Below are positions 8,180 to 16,943 of a DNA stretch of 64,000 bases, piece after piece. This DNA comes from Hyphomicrobium sulfonivorans. GTDB taxonomy: Bacteria > Pseudomonadota > Alphaproteobacteria > Rhizobiales > Hyphomicrobiaceae. A program made the translations under genes and the position numbers. Each line of letters starts with the position of its first letter. Within the stretch, counting starts at the first letter, position 1. The stretch lies in the NCBI RefSeq assembly GCF_013306565.1, contig NZ_PZPO01000001.1, forward strand, positions 496,001 through 560,000, written 5' to 3'. Under the pieces are notes generated by a model. The model had not been told where the DNA came from. It saw only the letters and a list, made by a program, of their open reading frames with translations, and did no database searches.

Positions 8180-8851
8180 ATGTCAAATTATATCGCTTCA
8201 CGATCATTAAAAGGAGCGCCGCGTAATCACGCGCTTCCGCCCGTCGGCGCACCTGCGCCGTTCCACATGCACTCCAGCGCCCCGGCTTATGCATCCGGGC
8301 GCGCTCCTGCTGCCGCAGATACCGCTACCCTGCGCTCCTCGCACGCACTTATCCTAACGCCTCAGACACCTGCACCGCTGCTGACAGCGCTGCCCTGGAA
8401 ACTGCAGGCGTTGGCCGCCCTGCCGCTGGCCGCGGCACTCGCCCTTGCCGTGCTTGCACATTATGCGCCAGCCCGCGCACAGGAAGGCGAACCACCGCCG
8501 ATGGCCGGCGATGCACCTGCGCCGCTGCTTACAACGACACCAAAGGCAAATGCGCCCAAGAAGGCCGCCGCCGCGCCAAAGTCGCTCGCGCCATGGCGCC
8601 AGAAGCTGCTCACGCACATCAACAGCCACAAGCGCGGCTTCGCCGGTGGCGCGGGCACTGCTTCGGTCGCATTCAAGATCGATCGCAGCGGGAAGGTGCT
8701 CTCCACGCAGGTCGTCAAAAGCTCCGGCAACAAAGCGCTTGATGCCGAAGCCATGGCGCTGACGAAGCGCGCCAGCCCTGTGCCGCCACCGCCCGCCGAT
8801 GTGACCGGCAAAACCCTATTCCTGACGGTTCCCATTCGCTTTTCGAACTGA
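8180..8851 (+). CDS. Second TonB-like protein (short spacer)
   Basis: About 223 residues. An unusually long N-terminal segment of ~70 residues precedes one membrane helix (LQALAALPLAAALALAVLAHY), then a short Ala/Pro/Lys spacer and a TonB C-terminal domain (APWRQKLLTHINSHKR ... GTASVAFKIDRSGKV). The C-terminal domain is clearly related to that of the upstream tonB, so this is a paralogue. GTAGGAG lies upstream of ATG 8180. It is the last gene before the convergent receptor unit and could be the dedicated TonB for that receptor, as HasB serves HasR. That partner assignment is inference. Confidence 0.82.
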   Translation: MSNYIASRSLKGAPRNHALPPVGAPAPFHMHSSAPAYASGRAPAAADTATLRSSHALILTPQTPAPLLTALPWKLQALAALPLAAALALAVLAHYAPARAQEGEPPPMAGDAPAPLLTTTPKANAPKKAAAAPKSLAPWRQKLLTHINSHKRGFAGGAGTASVAFKIDRSGKVLSTQVVKSSGNKALDAEAMALTKRASPVPPPPADVTGKTLFLTVPIRFSN

Positions 8852-9193
8852 CCGTTACAGCACAGACAAGAACGTCGCTTACCTTCCTGACCAGCCTGCA
8901 ACGAACAAGTCACATCGAATTTCAGATCGAATAACTTTTAAGCACCGAAACTATTTCGCAATCCGGGGCTACCCGTCGGCACGCCCCGGAAATTTGTCTT
9001 CTCCTCACACGCAATCCCAACCGGCTCATCCTGCTGTGTCGAAGCACAACGGTGACCGACCGATTCAGCATAGAAGCGCTCTCGCCGTCGGCGCAGTTCC
9101 GTCGCACGCGGCTGCTGCCTCCTGCTTGCCTTGCTTCGTCTGACCAACGCTGGCGCGATGCATGCGCTGTTAGCTCAAACTCCCCACATACAA
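8852..9193. other. Intergenic region between convergent tonB-like gene and receptor
   Basis: About 340 bases without a credible gene on either strand. It separates the plus-strand tonB operon from the minus-strand receptor. No hemophore-like gene is present, although this is where one might be sought. The only structure I see is the terminator just beyond it. Confidence 0.5.
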
Positions 9194-9223
9194 AAAGGGT
9201 GCGCGAGATTTACCCGCGCACCC
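9194..9223 (-). terminator. Rho-independent terminator of the second receptor gene
   Basis: Perfect 9-bp stem GGGTGCGCG / CGCGCACCC around a 9-nt loop. On the minus strand it is followed by TTTTTG. It lies about 50 bases past the receptor stop codon. Confidence 0.8.
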
Positions 9224-9270
9224 CTGAAATTTTCCAGTTCCTATCGATGCTATATCGTCAGTGCATCGCC

Positions 9271-11619
9271 TCAAAACCTGAGACTGATGCCGCCCACCAC
9301 GCGTCGGCCAGGCCCGGCATCTCCGGTGTGCGATTTCAACGCCGGATGATACATGACGTCAGTCACGTTCTCGGCGTTGACGAACAAGTTGACGTTCTCG
9401 TTCGCCTGATAGTTGGCGTAGACGTCAAACAGCTTGTAGGCGTCGACGGTGAGCGGCGGACGGATCGGGAAACTCAGAATATTCGTGCGCAGCGATTCAC
9501 CGATCCAACGCATCTGGCCGCCAAGTGTCAGCTTCTTGTCGAAGAGACGCACGCCCAGATCTACGGTCAGATAATCTTCCGGGAGCAAACCGAGATCGCC
9601 GGCACCCGAGCCCGTATAGATGCCTTGCGGAAGCAGAATGTCAGTGGTCGTGTACGAGACATTCGCATAGGCAACGCCCACATCATAACTGCCCTGCAGC
9701 TCAACGCCGGATATCGGCGTCACACCGGGAAGGTTCGTGAACTGGATGCGAAATGTGTTGAAGTCGGTGATGTCGAACGCGACGTAATCACGAATATCGC
9801 TCTGGAAATAGTTCGCTTTGAAGCGGAAACTATCATCCGCCAGCAGCAATCCATCCTTGCGGATATTGACGCCCGCTTCCCAGCCCTTGCTGCGCTCGCC
9901 CCTTAGATTTGGGTTGGCGTGAGCGCCGTTTCTGGTGCCGTGTGCGCCGGGGAACATCGTTTCGGATACACTCGGCGGCCGGAACGAATGTTCATACGTG
10001 CCATAGAGCTGCAGCCAGTCCAACGGGGTTACCGCGACGGTCAGCTTCGGGCTCCAGGCGCTTGCGCTGTTTTCGATTTCGACGCCGGGCGCAGCAGGAA
10101 ACAGAAACGCCTCGCTCGTTCCGGTAATGGCGTAATAGTCGTATTTCAGACCACCAATGACCTCCAGCATCTTCCAGTTCAGGCGCGCCGAAGCGAATGC
10201 ACCGGCTACATCCTGCTGGCCGGGAGCAACGCTGAGCAGCACGCTGCCGCCATTGTCGACCTCATCGCGATAGTAGGCGGCGCCGTAATCGAACGTGACC
10301 GCCGCGGCATCGGAAAGCGCGACACGGCTGGTGTTCGTAACATCAACACCCAGGCCCTTGTTCTGCACCGGCGCGTTTTGGCCGTTGATGTTCGATGTGA
10401 AGGTGGCCTCAGTCACGTTGTAGTAGGCGTTGACGCGCAGATCCACGAGATCGCTGTTCGGAACAAACCGATACTTCGCCGTGTAGGTCTGATTTTCGAT
10501 CGGGAAACTTGCCCCGGTCAGGGTGGTGTCGTTGTCATACCAGACCGCGCCAAGGCTAAGCCGATGCGGCTGGTTCTCACCAAAGTTGAGCTTGGCAACG
10601 CCTGACGTCAGATCTTCCGCCGTACCGTTGGCCACCTTGCCGTCACCGTCACGATAATCATTCGATCCACGATGGCTGACAGCGATGCTGGCGCTGGTAT
10701 TTTCACGCCGTATAGCGCCCGCCGACATAACGGAAGCGTTGTAGCCGTTGGTTCCGACGCGGATCGTTTCCAACAGACCCCAGTCGCGGCCCGGCATAAG
10801 AATGTCATCTACATCGAGCGTGCGGAAATTGGCCGATCCGGCCAGCGCACCAACACCCGAAGCGCCGATAACAGAGCCACGCGCAATGTCCACGCCAGCC
10901 AGCAGCGATGGATCGACAAACGCGTTGCCGCCATTCATTCCATGCCCGAAAACGCGGAAGTTCTGCCGGACGCCATCGATCATCATGTTGACGCGGTTGA
11001 AGCCTTCAAATCCGCGGATATTCACGGCAATACCGGCTGAAGATTCCGCCATGCGCGTGAACGCGCCGGGGGTTGAACGCAGCGCGTTGTCAACGTTGCC
11101 GCCAAACTTCTCGGCGATGTCCTGGCCGGTTACAACGCTGACACCCGCCGGCGTTGCGTAAACCTGATCTGGATTGCCTTCCCACGAATTGCTCTGCCCA
11201 CCGCTCACATCGATCGTATCAAGAGCAATCGCGCCATCAACGCTTGCACCGGCCTGATTGCCGCCTGCATTGGGATCGGCGATCGTTACTGTTGTGCCGC
11301 TGCTGGAATATGTCAGACCGCTGCCCGCCAGCAACATGCCCAAAGCCTGATAGGGCTCATAGGCGCCCGACAGTCCGCCCGTTGAGCGCCCCTGCAGCAC
11401 GCCGCCCGATGCAAGCAGCTTCAACCCCGATGCCTGCGCCCACTTTGTCAGCGCCGACCCGAGGCTGCCCGCCGGAATGTTGTAAGAAACCGAATTGGAC
11501 GCGGTCTGCGCCTGCGCCCCCGGCGCCGTTGCCACCACCGCCGTCGCCGCGCAGCATCCGAGCAACGCCGCACGCAATACGTTCATCAATGCCGATCGCT
11601 CGGCAATACGCATACTCAT
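9271..11619 (-). CDS. TonB-dependent heme/hemoglobin receptor with signalling domain (HasR-like)
   Basis: Outer-membrane receptor of about 782 residues. Signal peptide (LRAALLGCCAATAVVATAPGAQAQ), STN signalling domain (SYNIPAGSLGSALTKWA onward), TonB-box-like TIDV, plug domain (STPGAFTRMAESSAGIAVNI), beta-barrel, terminal Phe (GGISLRF). Heme-receptor motifs are clear: FRPPSVSE, then a loop containing two His, then NPNLRGE, matching the FRAP...NPNL region in which heme receptors place a ligand His. GGGGGA stands 4 bases before ATG 11619; a further ATG is at 11613. Downstream of fecI and fecR, it should signal heme through FecR to the sigma factor. Confidence 0.9.
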   Translation of the reverse strand: MSMRIAERSALMNVLRAALLGCCAATAVVATAPGAQAQTASNSVSYNIPAGSLGSALTKWAQASGLKLLASGGVLQGRSTGGLSGAYEPYQALGMLLAGSGLTYSSSGTTVTIADPNAGGNQAGASVDGAIALDTIDVSGGQSNSWEGNPDQVYATPAGVSVVTGQDIAEKFGGNVDNALRSTPGAFTRMAESSAGIAVNIRGFEGFNRVNMMIDGVRQNFRVFGHGMNGGNAFVDPSLLAGVDIARGSVIGASGVGALAGSANFRTLDVDDILMPGRDWGLLETIRVGTNGYNASVMSAGAIRRENTSASIAVSHRGSNDYRDGDGKVANGTAEDLTSGVAKLNFGENQPHRLSLGAVWYDNDTTLTGASFPIENQTYTAKYRFVPNSDLVDLRVNAYYNVTEATFTSNINGQNAPVQNKGLGVDVTNTSRVALSDAAAVTFDYGAAYYRDEVDNGGSVLLSVAPGQQDVAGAFASARLNWKMLEVIGGLKYDYYAITGTSEAFLFPAAPGVEIENSASAWSPKLTVAVTPLDWLQLYGTYEHSFRPPSVSETMFPGAHGTRNGAHANPNLRGERSKGWEAGVNIRKDGLLLADDSFRFKANYFQSDIRDYVAFDITDFNTFRIQFTNLPGVTPISGVELQGSYDVGVAYANVSYTTTDILLPQGIYTGSGAGDLGLLPEDYLTVDLGVRLFDKKLTLGGQMRWIGESLRTNILSFPIRPPLTVDAYKLFDVYANYQANENVNLFVNAENVTDVMYHPALKSHTGDAGPGRRVVGGISLRF

Positions 11620-11717
11620 ACTGTCCCCCACGCGCCGGTACGATCCGGCCTACAAAGGGAAAGACGCTGGACTCAAAAAACCTGACACCGATCGAATAGA
11701 TTTTTCGGCTCTGATTT

Positions 11718-12644
11718 TCATTCAGCGCGGGAAATCACCGTCACCAGCGGCAGCCGCGTCACACGCACCGGCAGCGCGTGCTCCAGCGCATCGAAGAATG
11801 CGCCGAGATCGTCCGTGCTGAACACACCCGTCACCGGCAGCTGCTTCAGCTCCGCATCGGTGAAGATCACCGCACCGTGCTCATAACGCTCCATGTCTTC
11901 CAGAACGTCGCCCAACGGGCGATTGTCGAACACCAGTTCGCCCCGCTGCCAGGCGGTGATCGAAGCGGTATCGACCGCAGCGACCTTCCCCAGCCCATCT
12001 GCCCGGCTGTAATCGACGCCATAGCCGACCGACACATCCACGCTCTGCGCGTTCATCATGCCGACGCGCACCGCATGCTCGGTCACAGCAACGCTTACAT
12101 CGGCCTCATCGATACGCACGTTGAACGCGGTGCCCAGCGCCTGCACGTCGCCGCCCTGCGCCTCAACGACGAACGGACGGGCAGGATTTGGCGCCACGGT
12201 TACGTAAATCTGGCCATCGCGCAGCTTGATGCGGCGTTCGTCATTCGAAAACTCAACGTCGAAACTGGTGACGGAATCGAGCACCACGGCGCTGCCATCC
12301 GCCAGATGCACTGTGCGGCGCTCGCCTATCCCGGTGGCTTCATCCGCCAGCCACTGATTGGAGCGGCCCAGCATACCCGAATAGGCTGCGGTGCCGAGCA
12401 GGGCGACCATCAACACCAGCGCGCCAGAAATCTTGCGCGATTTCTTGCCCGCCAGCGCTGGACCGAGCCGGCTCCACATCGCCTCGGCGCGCTCAGCCGC
12501 AGCGCGCTGCTCAGCACTGGCCGCCTTCCAGTCGTGATAAAGGTGCCAGTCCTGGTCGGTCTCTTCGCCCGAATGCAAACGCACCAGCCATGCCAGCGCC
12601 TCCTCGGTGAGAGCATCGAGCGAGCCTGCGCCTTGATCAGTCAT
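11718..12644 (-). CDS. fecR: FecR-family anti-sigma regulator
   Basis: Inner-membrane protein that relays receptor occupancy to the ECF sigma factor. The N-terminal cytoplasmic DUF4880-type sigma-binding segment (EEALAWLVRLHSGE ... WKAASAEQRAAAERAEAMW) is followed by one membrane helix near residues 75-95 (ISGALVLMVALLGTAAYSGML) and the periplasmic FecR domain (RRTVHLADGSAVVLDSVTSF ... GTAFNVRI). A C-terminal STN-contacting region ends the protein (NRPLGDVLEDMERYE). The start is ATG 12644, or ATG 12662 six codons earlier. It sits between fecI and the receptor, all reading leftward. Confidence 0.92.
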   Translation of the reverse strand: MTDQGAGSLDALTEEALAWLVRLHSGEETDQDWHLYHDWKAASAEQRAAAERAEAMWSRLGPALAGKKSRKISGALVLMVALLGTAAYSGMLGRSNQWLADEATGIGERRTVHLADGSAVVLDSVTSFDVEFSNDERRIKLRDGQIYVTVAPNPARPFVVEAQGGDVQALGTAFNVRIDEADVSVAVTEHAVRVGMMNAQSVDVSVGYGVDYSRADGLGKVAAVDTASITAWQRGELVFDNRPLGDVLEDMERYEHGAVIFTDAELKQLPVTGVFSTDDLGAFFDALEHALPVRVTRLPLVTVISRAE

Positions 12645-12722
12645 TCGGGTTTGCTGCCGCATGCGTCATCTATCTTTCAAGACGTTGCAGCGACGAGAGT
12701 TGACAGCGTGGGCGCGACAAAA

Positions 12723-13247
12723 TCAGCGTCCCGCCTGCATCAGCCTGATGGCGCAATGGCTGAGCGCCTTCATGATGTACTTGTTGACCATGCTGGGCGA
12801 GACATCGAGCCTGCGCGCAATTTCAGCGTGGGTCATCTGCTCCACGCGGTTGAGCACTAGCGCCAGCCGCTGGTTCTTCGGCAGCTCGTTCAGCGCCTGC
12901 ATGAAAATGCGATACTCTTCGCGCGCCGAAAGCTGATGCTCCACCGATGGCGTCGGGTCGGCCAGTTCAGCCGCTACATCGTCCAACGATGCCATGCGGC
13001 CGCGACGGCGATCACGCCGCCCCAGATCCAAAATGAGATTGCTGGCGATGCGCCACAGGAAAAAGCGCGGCGCTTCCGGTGCCTCACGCGCCGTGCGTGT
13101 GTGCGCGATGTAACGCACGAACGCATCCTGCACCACGTCGGAAGAAGCTTCGCTGTCACGCAGCCGACCGTACGCGAACGCGCCGAGATCGCGATGATAG
13201 AGCCGAAACAGGCGATCAAAATCGTTGGCGGCTGGCTGCAAGGTCAT
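12723..13247 (-). CDS. fecI: FecI-like ECF sigma factor
   Basis: RNA polymerase sigma factor of about 174 residues from ATG 13247. Region 2 is visible (FDRLFRLYHRDLGAFAYGRL ... DVVQDAFVRYIAH, then FLWRIASNLILDLGRRDRRR), followed by region 4 (LNELPKNQRLALVLNRVEQM with helix-turn-helix THAEIARRLDVSPSMVNKYI). An upstream in-frame extension to 13343 lacks sigma-factor character and was left out. It is expected to transcribe the receptor operon when freed by FecR. The gap to fecR is about 80 bases. Confidence 0.92.
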   Translation of the reverse strand: MTLQPAANDFDRLFRLYHRDLGAFAYGRLRDSEASSDVVQDAFVRYIAHTRTAREAPEAPRFFLWRIASNLILDLGRRDRRRGRMASLDDVAAELADPTPSVEHQLSAREEYRIFMQALNELPKNQRLALVLNRVEQMTHAEIARRLDVSPSMVNKYIMKALSHCAIRLMQAGR

Positions 13248-13695
13248 AACACTGGACACTGACACTAGTCGGACTGCGTTGAAGCGCGCCGCGGCCAAGC
13301 GTGGCGTATAAAATCCCCTAACGCCCCAGCTCGCTGTGCTCAACGGCGATGATTTAGACCCGCTCTAAAGGCTTGCCCCTGCGTTGCCGGAAACTGGACG
13401 TTAATCGTCATGTTTCGGCGTATTTGCTGAGTTGCGCGGTGTTTGGCTCGGCAGCGGCGGCGCGAACGCCGATTGCATTCCTCTCGCCCGGTGTTGCGCG
13501 CGCATCACAGATTCAGGCTGAGCGGCGGAGGCACTGACGCCGGGATTCAGCGTCCCCTTTATTGTTGCGCCGATGTGGGATTTTGCAAGCCGTCCCGCAC
13601 CCTTCTGCACACATGCAGGAAGGTCTAACCCCGTAGTTTTACAAGGATTTTGAGGCGTTCTGGGATGTCGTGAAAAGTGGTGGGCTAAGCCGATC
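13248..13695. other. Intergenic region upstream of fecI
   Basis: About 450 bases between fecI and tRNA-Ser with no convincing coding sequence. Frames on both strands here are short and Arg/Pro-rich, typical of non-coding GC-rich DNA. It should contain the fecI promoter and any iron-responsive operator; none was clear by eye. Confidence 0.5.
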
Positions 13696-13785
13696 TGGCG
13701 GAGAGGGTGGGATTTGAACCCACGATACCCTTGCGAGTATGCCGCATTTCGAGTGCGGTGCTTTCAGCCACTCAGCCACCTCTCC
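13696..13785 (-). tRNA. tRNA-Ser (anticodon CGA)
   Basis: On the minus strand the 7-bp acceptor stem is GGAGAGG/CCTCTCC, the anticodon stem-loop is CCGCA-CTCGAAA-TGCGG (anticodon CGA, reading UCG), and the T-arm contains GGGTTCAAATCCC. A long variable arm (CATACTCGCAAGGGTATC) marks a class II tRNA. The discriminator is G, and CCA is encoded in the DNA (13696-13698). Confidence 0.97.
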
Positions 13786-14091
13786 TGACCTTGGGGGGCG
13801 CTGAAATGATGGACAGCATGGCCGCCGCATCAGAGCACCCCGGAGATCGGAACGGTGCTCTTAAGAGAAACGCACGCCCCTGACAAGCCTCTAACTGCAT
13901 CCGGGCGTGGGAATGCCATCAAGCCGATGGCCTCAGGTCCTGCCGACCCCGTGCCGACGATATAGGGGCGCCTGCGCTCACCGCAGCATTGACAGCCGTC
14001 CGCGCGACAGGGGCCATCAGCCCCTTCGCTTTAATCGGCGGAAACAATCAATGGAAATGCCGACGTTTTGGCAAAACCAGTCGACCGCAAA
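13786..14091. other. Intergenic region right of tRNA-Ser
   Basis: About 300 bases that should hold the tRNA promoter. I see no gene, no direct repeat of the tRNA 3' end and no integrase nearby, so nothing suggests an integrated element at this tRNA. Confidence 0.5.
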
Positions 14092-14277
14092 TCAGGCCAT
14101 TGGCAGCCCAAAGACGCCCCACACTTCACCAACGACATTTCCGAACAGAAACGCCGTCCAAAGATAGAGACCAACGCCGGCCCACCAGTTGCGATCATGC
14201 GCGCCGACCACATCGCGCACTTTTGTATAGCCGCTCATTGCGCCGTCGAGCGCCATCGCTTTCAACGCTTCCGCCAT
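14092..14277 (-). CDS. Small membrane protein, unknown
   Basis: A 61-residue protein from ATG 14277 with a good ribosome site (GGAGGGCAGGGAA directly upstream). The first half is polar (HDRNWWAGVG). The second half is one membrane helix, LYLWTAFLFGNVVGEVWGVF. No family recognised. The strong Shine-Dalgarno and the clean hydrophobic segment make it likely to be real. Confidence 0.6.
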   Translation of the reverse strand: MAEALKAMALDGAMSGYTKVRDVVGAHDRNWWAGVGLYLWTAFLFGNVVGEVWGVFGLPMA

Positions 14278-14309
14278 TTCCCTGCCCTCCAGCAATGCGA
14301 AGTCAATTA

Positions 14310-14326
14310 TTAACCGATAAGGTTAA
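14310..14326. promoter_or_regulatory. Inverted repeat TTAACC-N5-GGTTAA
   Basis: Perfect 6-bp arms around GATAA in the AT-rich patch just upstream of the small membrane-protein gene. It has the look of an operator for a dimeric regulator. The half-site spacing (9 between TTAA boxes) does not fit the CtrA consensus (7). Confidence 0.4.
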
Positions 14327-14537
14327 CACCTTGCAAATACGTGATTTGTTCGCGGGCATCAATTGCATCTTGTGATGCATATGCGCCGGCTAATCACACC
14401 ACGCCAACCGCAAGTAATGCACAGGCCAACGCCACCATGTGCATAGCGGGCAAAACGAAAAGGGGCGGATTGGTGACGACATTTCGGCGTGCTACCAAAA
14501 TCAGGCGTCACCGCTCGAAATGGGATGAGGTGGTAAA

Positions 14538-15095
14538 TTGAAAGCGTATTGTCTTGTTTTTGTAATTGCTCTGGGATCACTTCCGGCAGCAGCTCATGAA
14601 TTGCCGCAAACTGGTAATGCGTCGCGTGCAAGCGAAATAGAATTGGCTCAACCGGGCAGTTTCCACTGGACCGATGCCGAGAGCCCTGCAACCAACGATT
14701 ACGGACCAGTGTCGGCATCAGCCGGCCCACAGAAAAGCGCGCCAGCACAGGCAGCTATGGCGCAGATGCGCGCTGAAACCGCCCGCATCCTGCGGGACGC
14801 GAACGCCAACGCAACGCGCGTTTCCCGCATCCGCTATGACCTCCACGTGACCTGTGTGGTCGAGCAGGTTGAGGCTGAGCCCGATCTGGCTGCTGCCGGC
14901 TCACAGGTAAACGCCGCCATGCCCTGGATCTGGAGCGTTCAGCATACCTCGAACCAGGCCGAAATGTCTGAAACCGCCACGGTCGAGGTTTGCGAAGTCG
15001 ACTACACGCGCCGGGTCCGCTCGTTCGCCGACGAAAACCCGGCGGCGGCCTCCCCGGACATGGTTGGCTTCCAGGTGGCATTTCCAGCCGATTGA
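14538..15095 (+). CDS. Predicted secreted protein, unknown
   Basis: 185 residues. The likely start is TTG at 14538 with GATGAGG well placed upstream. The N-terminus is a signal peptide (YCLVFVIALGSLPAAAHE, cut near residue 20). The mature part is Ala/Glu/Ser-rich; its C-terminal half contains two Cys (VTCVVEQVE and VEVCEVDY) that could form a periplasmic disulfide. No family recognised. It stands alone on its strand, flanked by minus-strand small genes. Confidence 0.65.
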   Translation: MKAYCLVFVIALGSLPAAAHELPQTGNASRASEIELAQPGSFHWTDAESPATNDYGPVSASAGPQKSAPAQAAMAQMRAETARILRDANANATRVSRIRYDLHVTCVVEQVEAEPDLAAAGSQVNAAMPWIWSVQHTSNQAEMSETATVEVCEVDYTRRVRSFADENPAAASPDMVGFQVAFPAD

Positions 15096-15285
15096 CGATC
15101 GCGATCCTTCCGGTCTCTCGGGGATTGCGAACAGCGGAGCGCGTCGGAGCCTTAGCGGGGTGACTCCGGCGCGTTGCGCATTTTGGAAAGGCTGCCTGCC
15201 AGACAGCTAGCCTCAAACCCGACCGGGTCCGGCGTTACCCAAACTGCCAAACTGGCGGACATTGTCGGACTGTCGGCTTGAACGG

Positions 15286-15498
15286 CTAGCTAGAGCGGCG
15301 CTTGCGCGACCAGTAGATGGCGAAAATCCCCATCCACAACAGCAGGGCCAGCACGTCCAGCAGCGTAGAAAGCTCCTGCACCGCGCGCTGCCACGGCTGA
15401 TCGGGCGCGCCCAGCCAGATGGCTGCACTCGCTATAACACCGGCCACAAGGCACAGGCCGGTCATCCCCCAAAACAATCTCACGGTGCGGCGCGTCAT
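15286..15498 (-). CDS. Small two-helix membrane protein, unknown
   Basis: About 70 residues from ATG 15498 (MTRRTVRLF). It has two hydrophobic segments, FWGMTGLCLVAGVIASAAIW and LLDVLALLLWMGIFAIYW, separated by a short polar loop, and a basic C-terminus (SRKRRSS) on the expected cytoplasmic side. No family recognised and no operon partner evident. Confidence 0.6.
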   Translation of the reverse strand: MTRRTVRLFWGMTGLCLVAGVIASAAIWLGAPDQPWQRAVQELSTLLDVLALLLWMGIFAIYWSRKRRSS

Positions 15499-15556
15499 GC
15501 CGACACTATAGCGCACCGCACCATGATCCGCGATGGCCGCCGTGCATCACAAATGT

Positions 15557-16339
15557 TTACACGTCGCGGAACACAGCATCCTGTACAACCAGCCGCCCCA
15601 ACAGAGGGTGACAAAGCTGCAGTCCGAAATCGAAACTGCCGTCGCCGCGATCGCGATGCACGATGCACATCCGCCCCGGCTGCAGAAACTTCGGCAGCGT
15701 GAACCGCCAGCGACCAGCCTCCAGAAAGTAGTCAGCCGATCGGAACACCAGCGCCCGATCTTCCACGGTCACGCGCAAAGTCATGCCAATGCCGCAGCCG
15801 ACATATTCCTCCAGCCCGGTCGGCCCCTGAAAACGCTTGGCGGAGTGGATCGCCTGCGGAAAGCTGCCTGGACGGTTGTAGATCCGCAGCCAGGTCTGGC
15901 CACCCAGCAGCGGGTTCTCGCTGACGACAACCGCCGCCGGACCGGTCGCGCCGTCAACCAGCGGCAGCGGCGCACCAATCAACCGCGCCATCCACGCCAG
16001 CACGCGCCCCGCCCGCGAAAGCCGCGTCGACAGCACTTGCCCGCGATAGATCGCCGTTTCATCGGCCCCGAGCCGCTTGGAGAACCTGCGCTGTACAGCG
16101 GCCGGCAATTCGCTCCACGCAGCGTCGCCCACCAGCTGCCGGAAACGCGGATCGCCGGCTGGCCCGACAGCTTCGCCAACAACTGGCGGCGTCGGAGAGG
16201 CGGCGGGAGCAGAACCGGCGAACGGCCCCGCAGCGCGCTTGACTACTGCGGGCGCGATCGGCAGCGACACCGACACACCGTGCAGCAGCGCGGACTTCGG
16301 CATCTGTGGCTGTGCCTCCGACCCAACAATCCGCTGCAT
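15557..16339 (-). CDS. DUF4166 domain protein
   Basis: About 260 residues from ATG 16339, preceded by GGGAGGGGATC. The C-terminal ~190 residues match the DUF4166 pattern: LPAAVQRRFSKRL, then RLIGAPLPL, then TWLRIYNRP, then an EYVGCGIGM and LEAGRWRFTLPKFLQPG series. The Ala/Pro-rich N-terminus is a linker. DUF4166 proteins have no settled function and are sometimes fused to saccharopine-dehydrogenase-like domains. It starts 16 bases after the stop of the regulator upstream, so the two form an operon. Confidence 0.75.
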   Translation of the reverse strand: MQRIVGSEAQPQMPKSALLHGVSVSLPIAPAVVKRAAGPFAGSAPAASPTPPVVGEAVGPAGDPRFRQLVGDAAWSELPAAVQRRFSKRLGADETAIYRGQVLSTRLSRAGRVLAWMARLIGAPLPLVDGATGPAAVVVSENPLLGGQTWLRIYNRPGSFPQAIHSAKRFQGPTGLEEYVGCGIGMTLRVTVEDRALVFRSADYFLEAGRWRFTLPKFLQPGRMCIVHRDRGDGSFDFGLQLCHPLLGRLVVQDAVFRDV

Positions 16340-16355
16340 GGCGATCCCCTCCCGA

Positions 16356-16943
16356 TTAAGTCCTGCGCGCGCGGCGCTCCGGCTTTTTAGCGTCCTTGCC
16401 ACCGACGAAGCGCGCGATGGCTCCGCCCATGCGTATAAGCTTCAACAGCGTTGGCCCCGGCAGACGGATGATCTCGTTGAAGCCGCGATCCACCGTCTCA
16501 GCGAAGTCATGCATCGCCGCCAGGCGCTTGCGCACGGTCGGCGAAATCGAAGTGTCAGCCTCTGCGTCGCTCATGCAGTTGCGCAGCACGTCCAGCGCGG
16601 GATCGAGCTCCCTGGCCTTGCGGCCCAGCGCAATGCGGCGGACCATTTCGAACATGTCGACTTCCGCCTCGTAGTGATCGCGCCGATCCCCCATCACATG
16701 CACGCGCCGTATGAGATTCCACCCCAACAGCTCACGCAGACTGTTCGAGACGTTCGAACGGGCCATGGCGAGCCGCTCGGCTATTTCCTCGGCGGTCAGC
16801 GGATCGTCGCTGAGATAGAGCAGCGCATGGATCTGAGCGACGGACCGGTTCACACCCCAGGCCGTTCCCATCTCGCCCCAGTGCAGAACGAAGCGCTCCA
16901 CCGGACCGGATACACCACCGCTTGTTTCGTTAATTTCTGTCAT
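16356..16943 (-). CDS. GbsR/MarR-type transcriptional regulator
   Basis: About 195 residues. The N-terminus GPVERFVLHWGEMGTAWGVN is characteristic of GbsR-type regulators. A winged helix-turn-helix follows (DPLTAEEIAERLAMARSNVSNSLRELL ... WNLIRRVHVMGDRRDHYEAE). The C-terminal helical part ends in a basic tail. ATG 16943 is the likely start, but it lies at the centre of a perfect 22-bp palindrome and has no clear Shine-Dalgarno; GTG codons at 16961 and 17000 are alternatives. It probably represses itself and the DUF4166 gene behind it. Confidence 0.82.
   Translation of the reverse strand: MTEINETSGGVSGPVERFVLHWGEMGTAWGVNRSVAQIHALLYLSDDPLTAEEIAERLAMARSNVSNSLRELLGWNLIRRVHVMGDRRDHYEAEVDMFEMVRRIALGRKARELDPALDVLRNCMSDAEADTSISPTVRKRLAAMHDFAETVDRGFNEIIRLPGPTLLKLIRMGGAIARFVGGKDAKKPERRARRT

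Noticed and set aside
9052-9906. 284-codon plus-strand frame antisense to the second receptor
   Set aside because: Lies mostly over the receptor's C-terminal barrel coding sequence and shows no family features.
13639-13830. 63-codon minus-strand frame over the tRNA-Ser gene
   Set aside because: It is the tRNA read as protein; the tRNA structure, including the encoded CCA, is complete.
13696-14091. Integrated genomic island at tRNA-Ser
   Set aside because: No integrase gene and no repeat of the tRNA 3' end in the neighbouring DNA.
14310-14326. CtrA binding site (TTAA-N7-TTAA)
   Set aside because: The two TTAA boxes are 9 bases apart, not 7; kept only as an unassigned inverted repeat.
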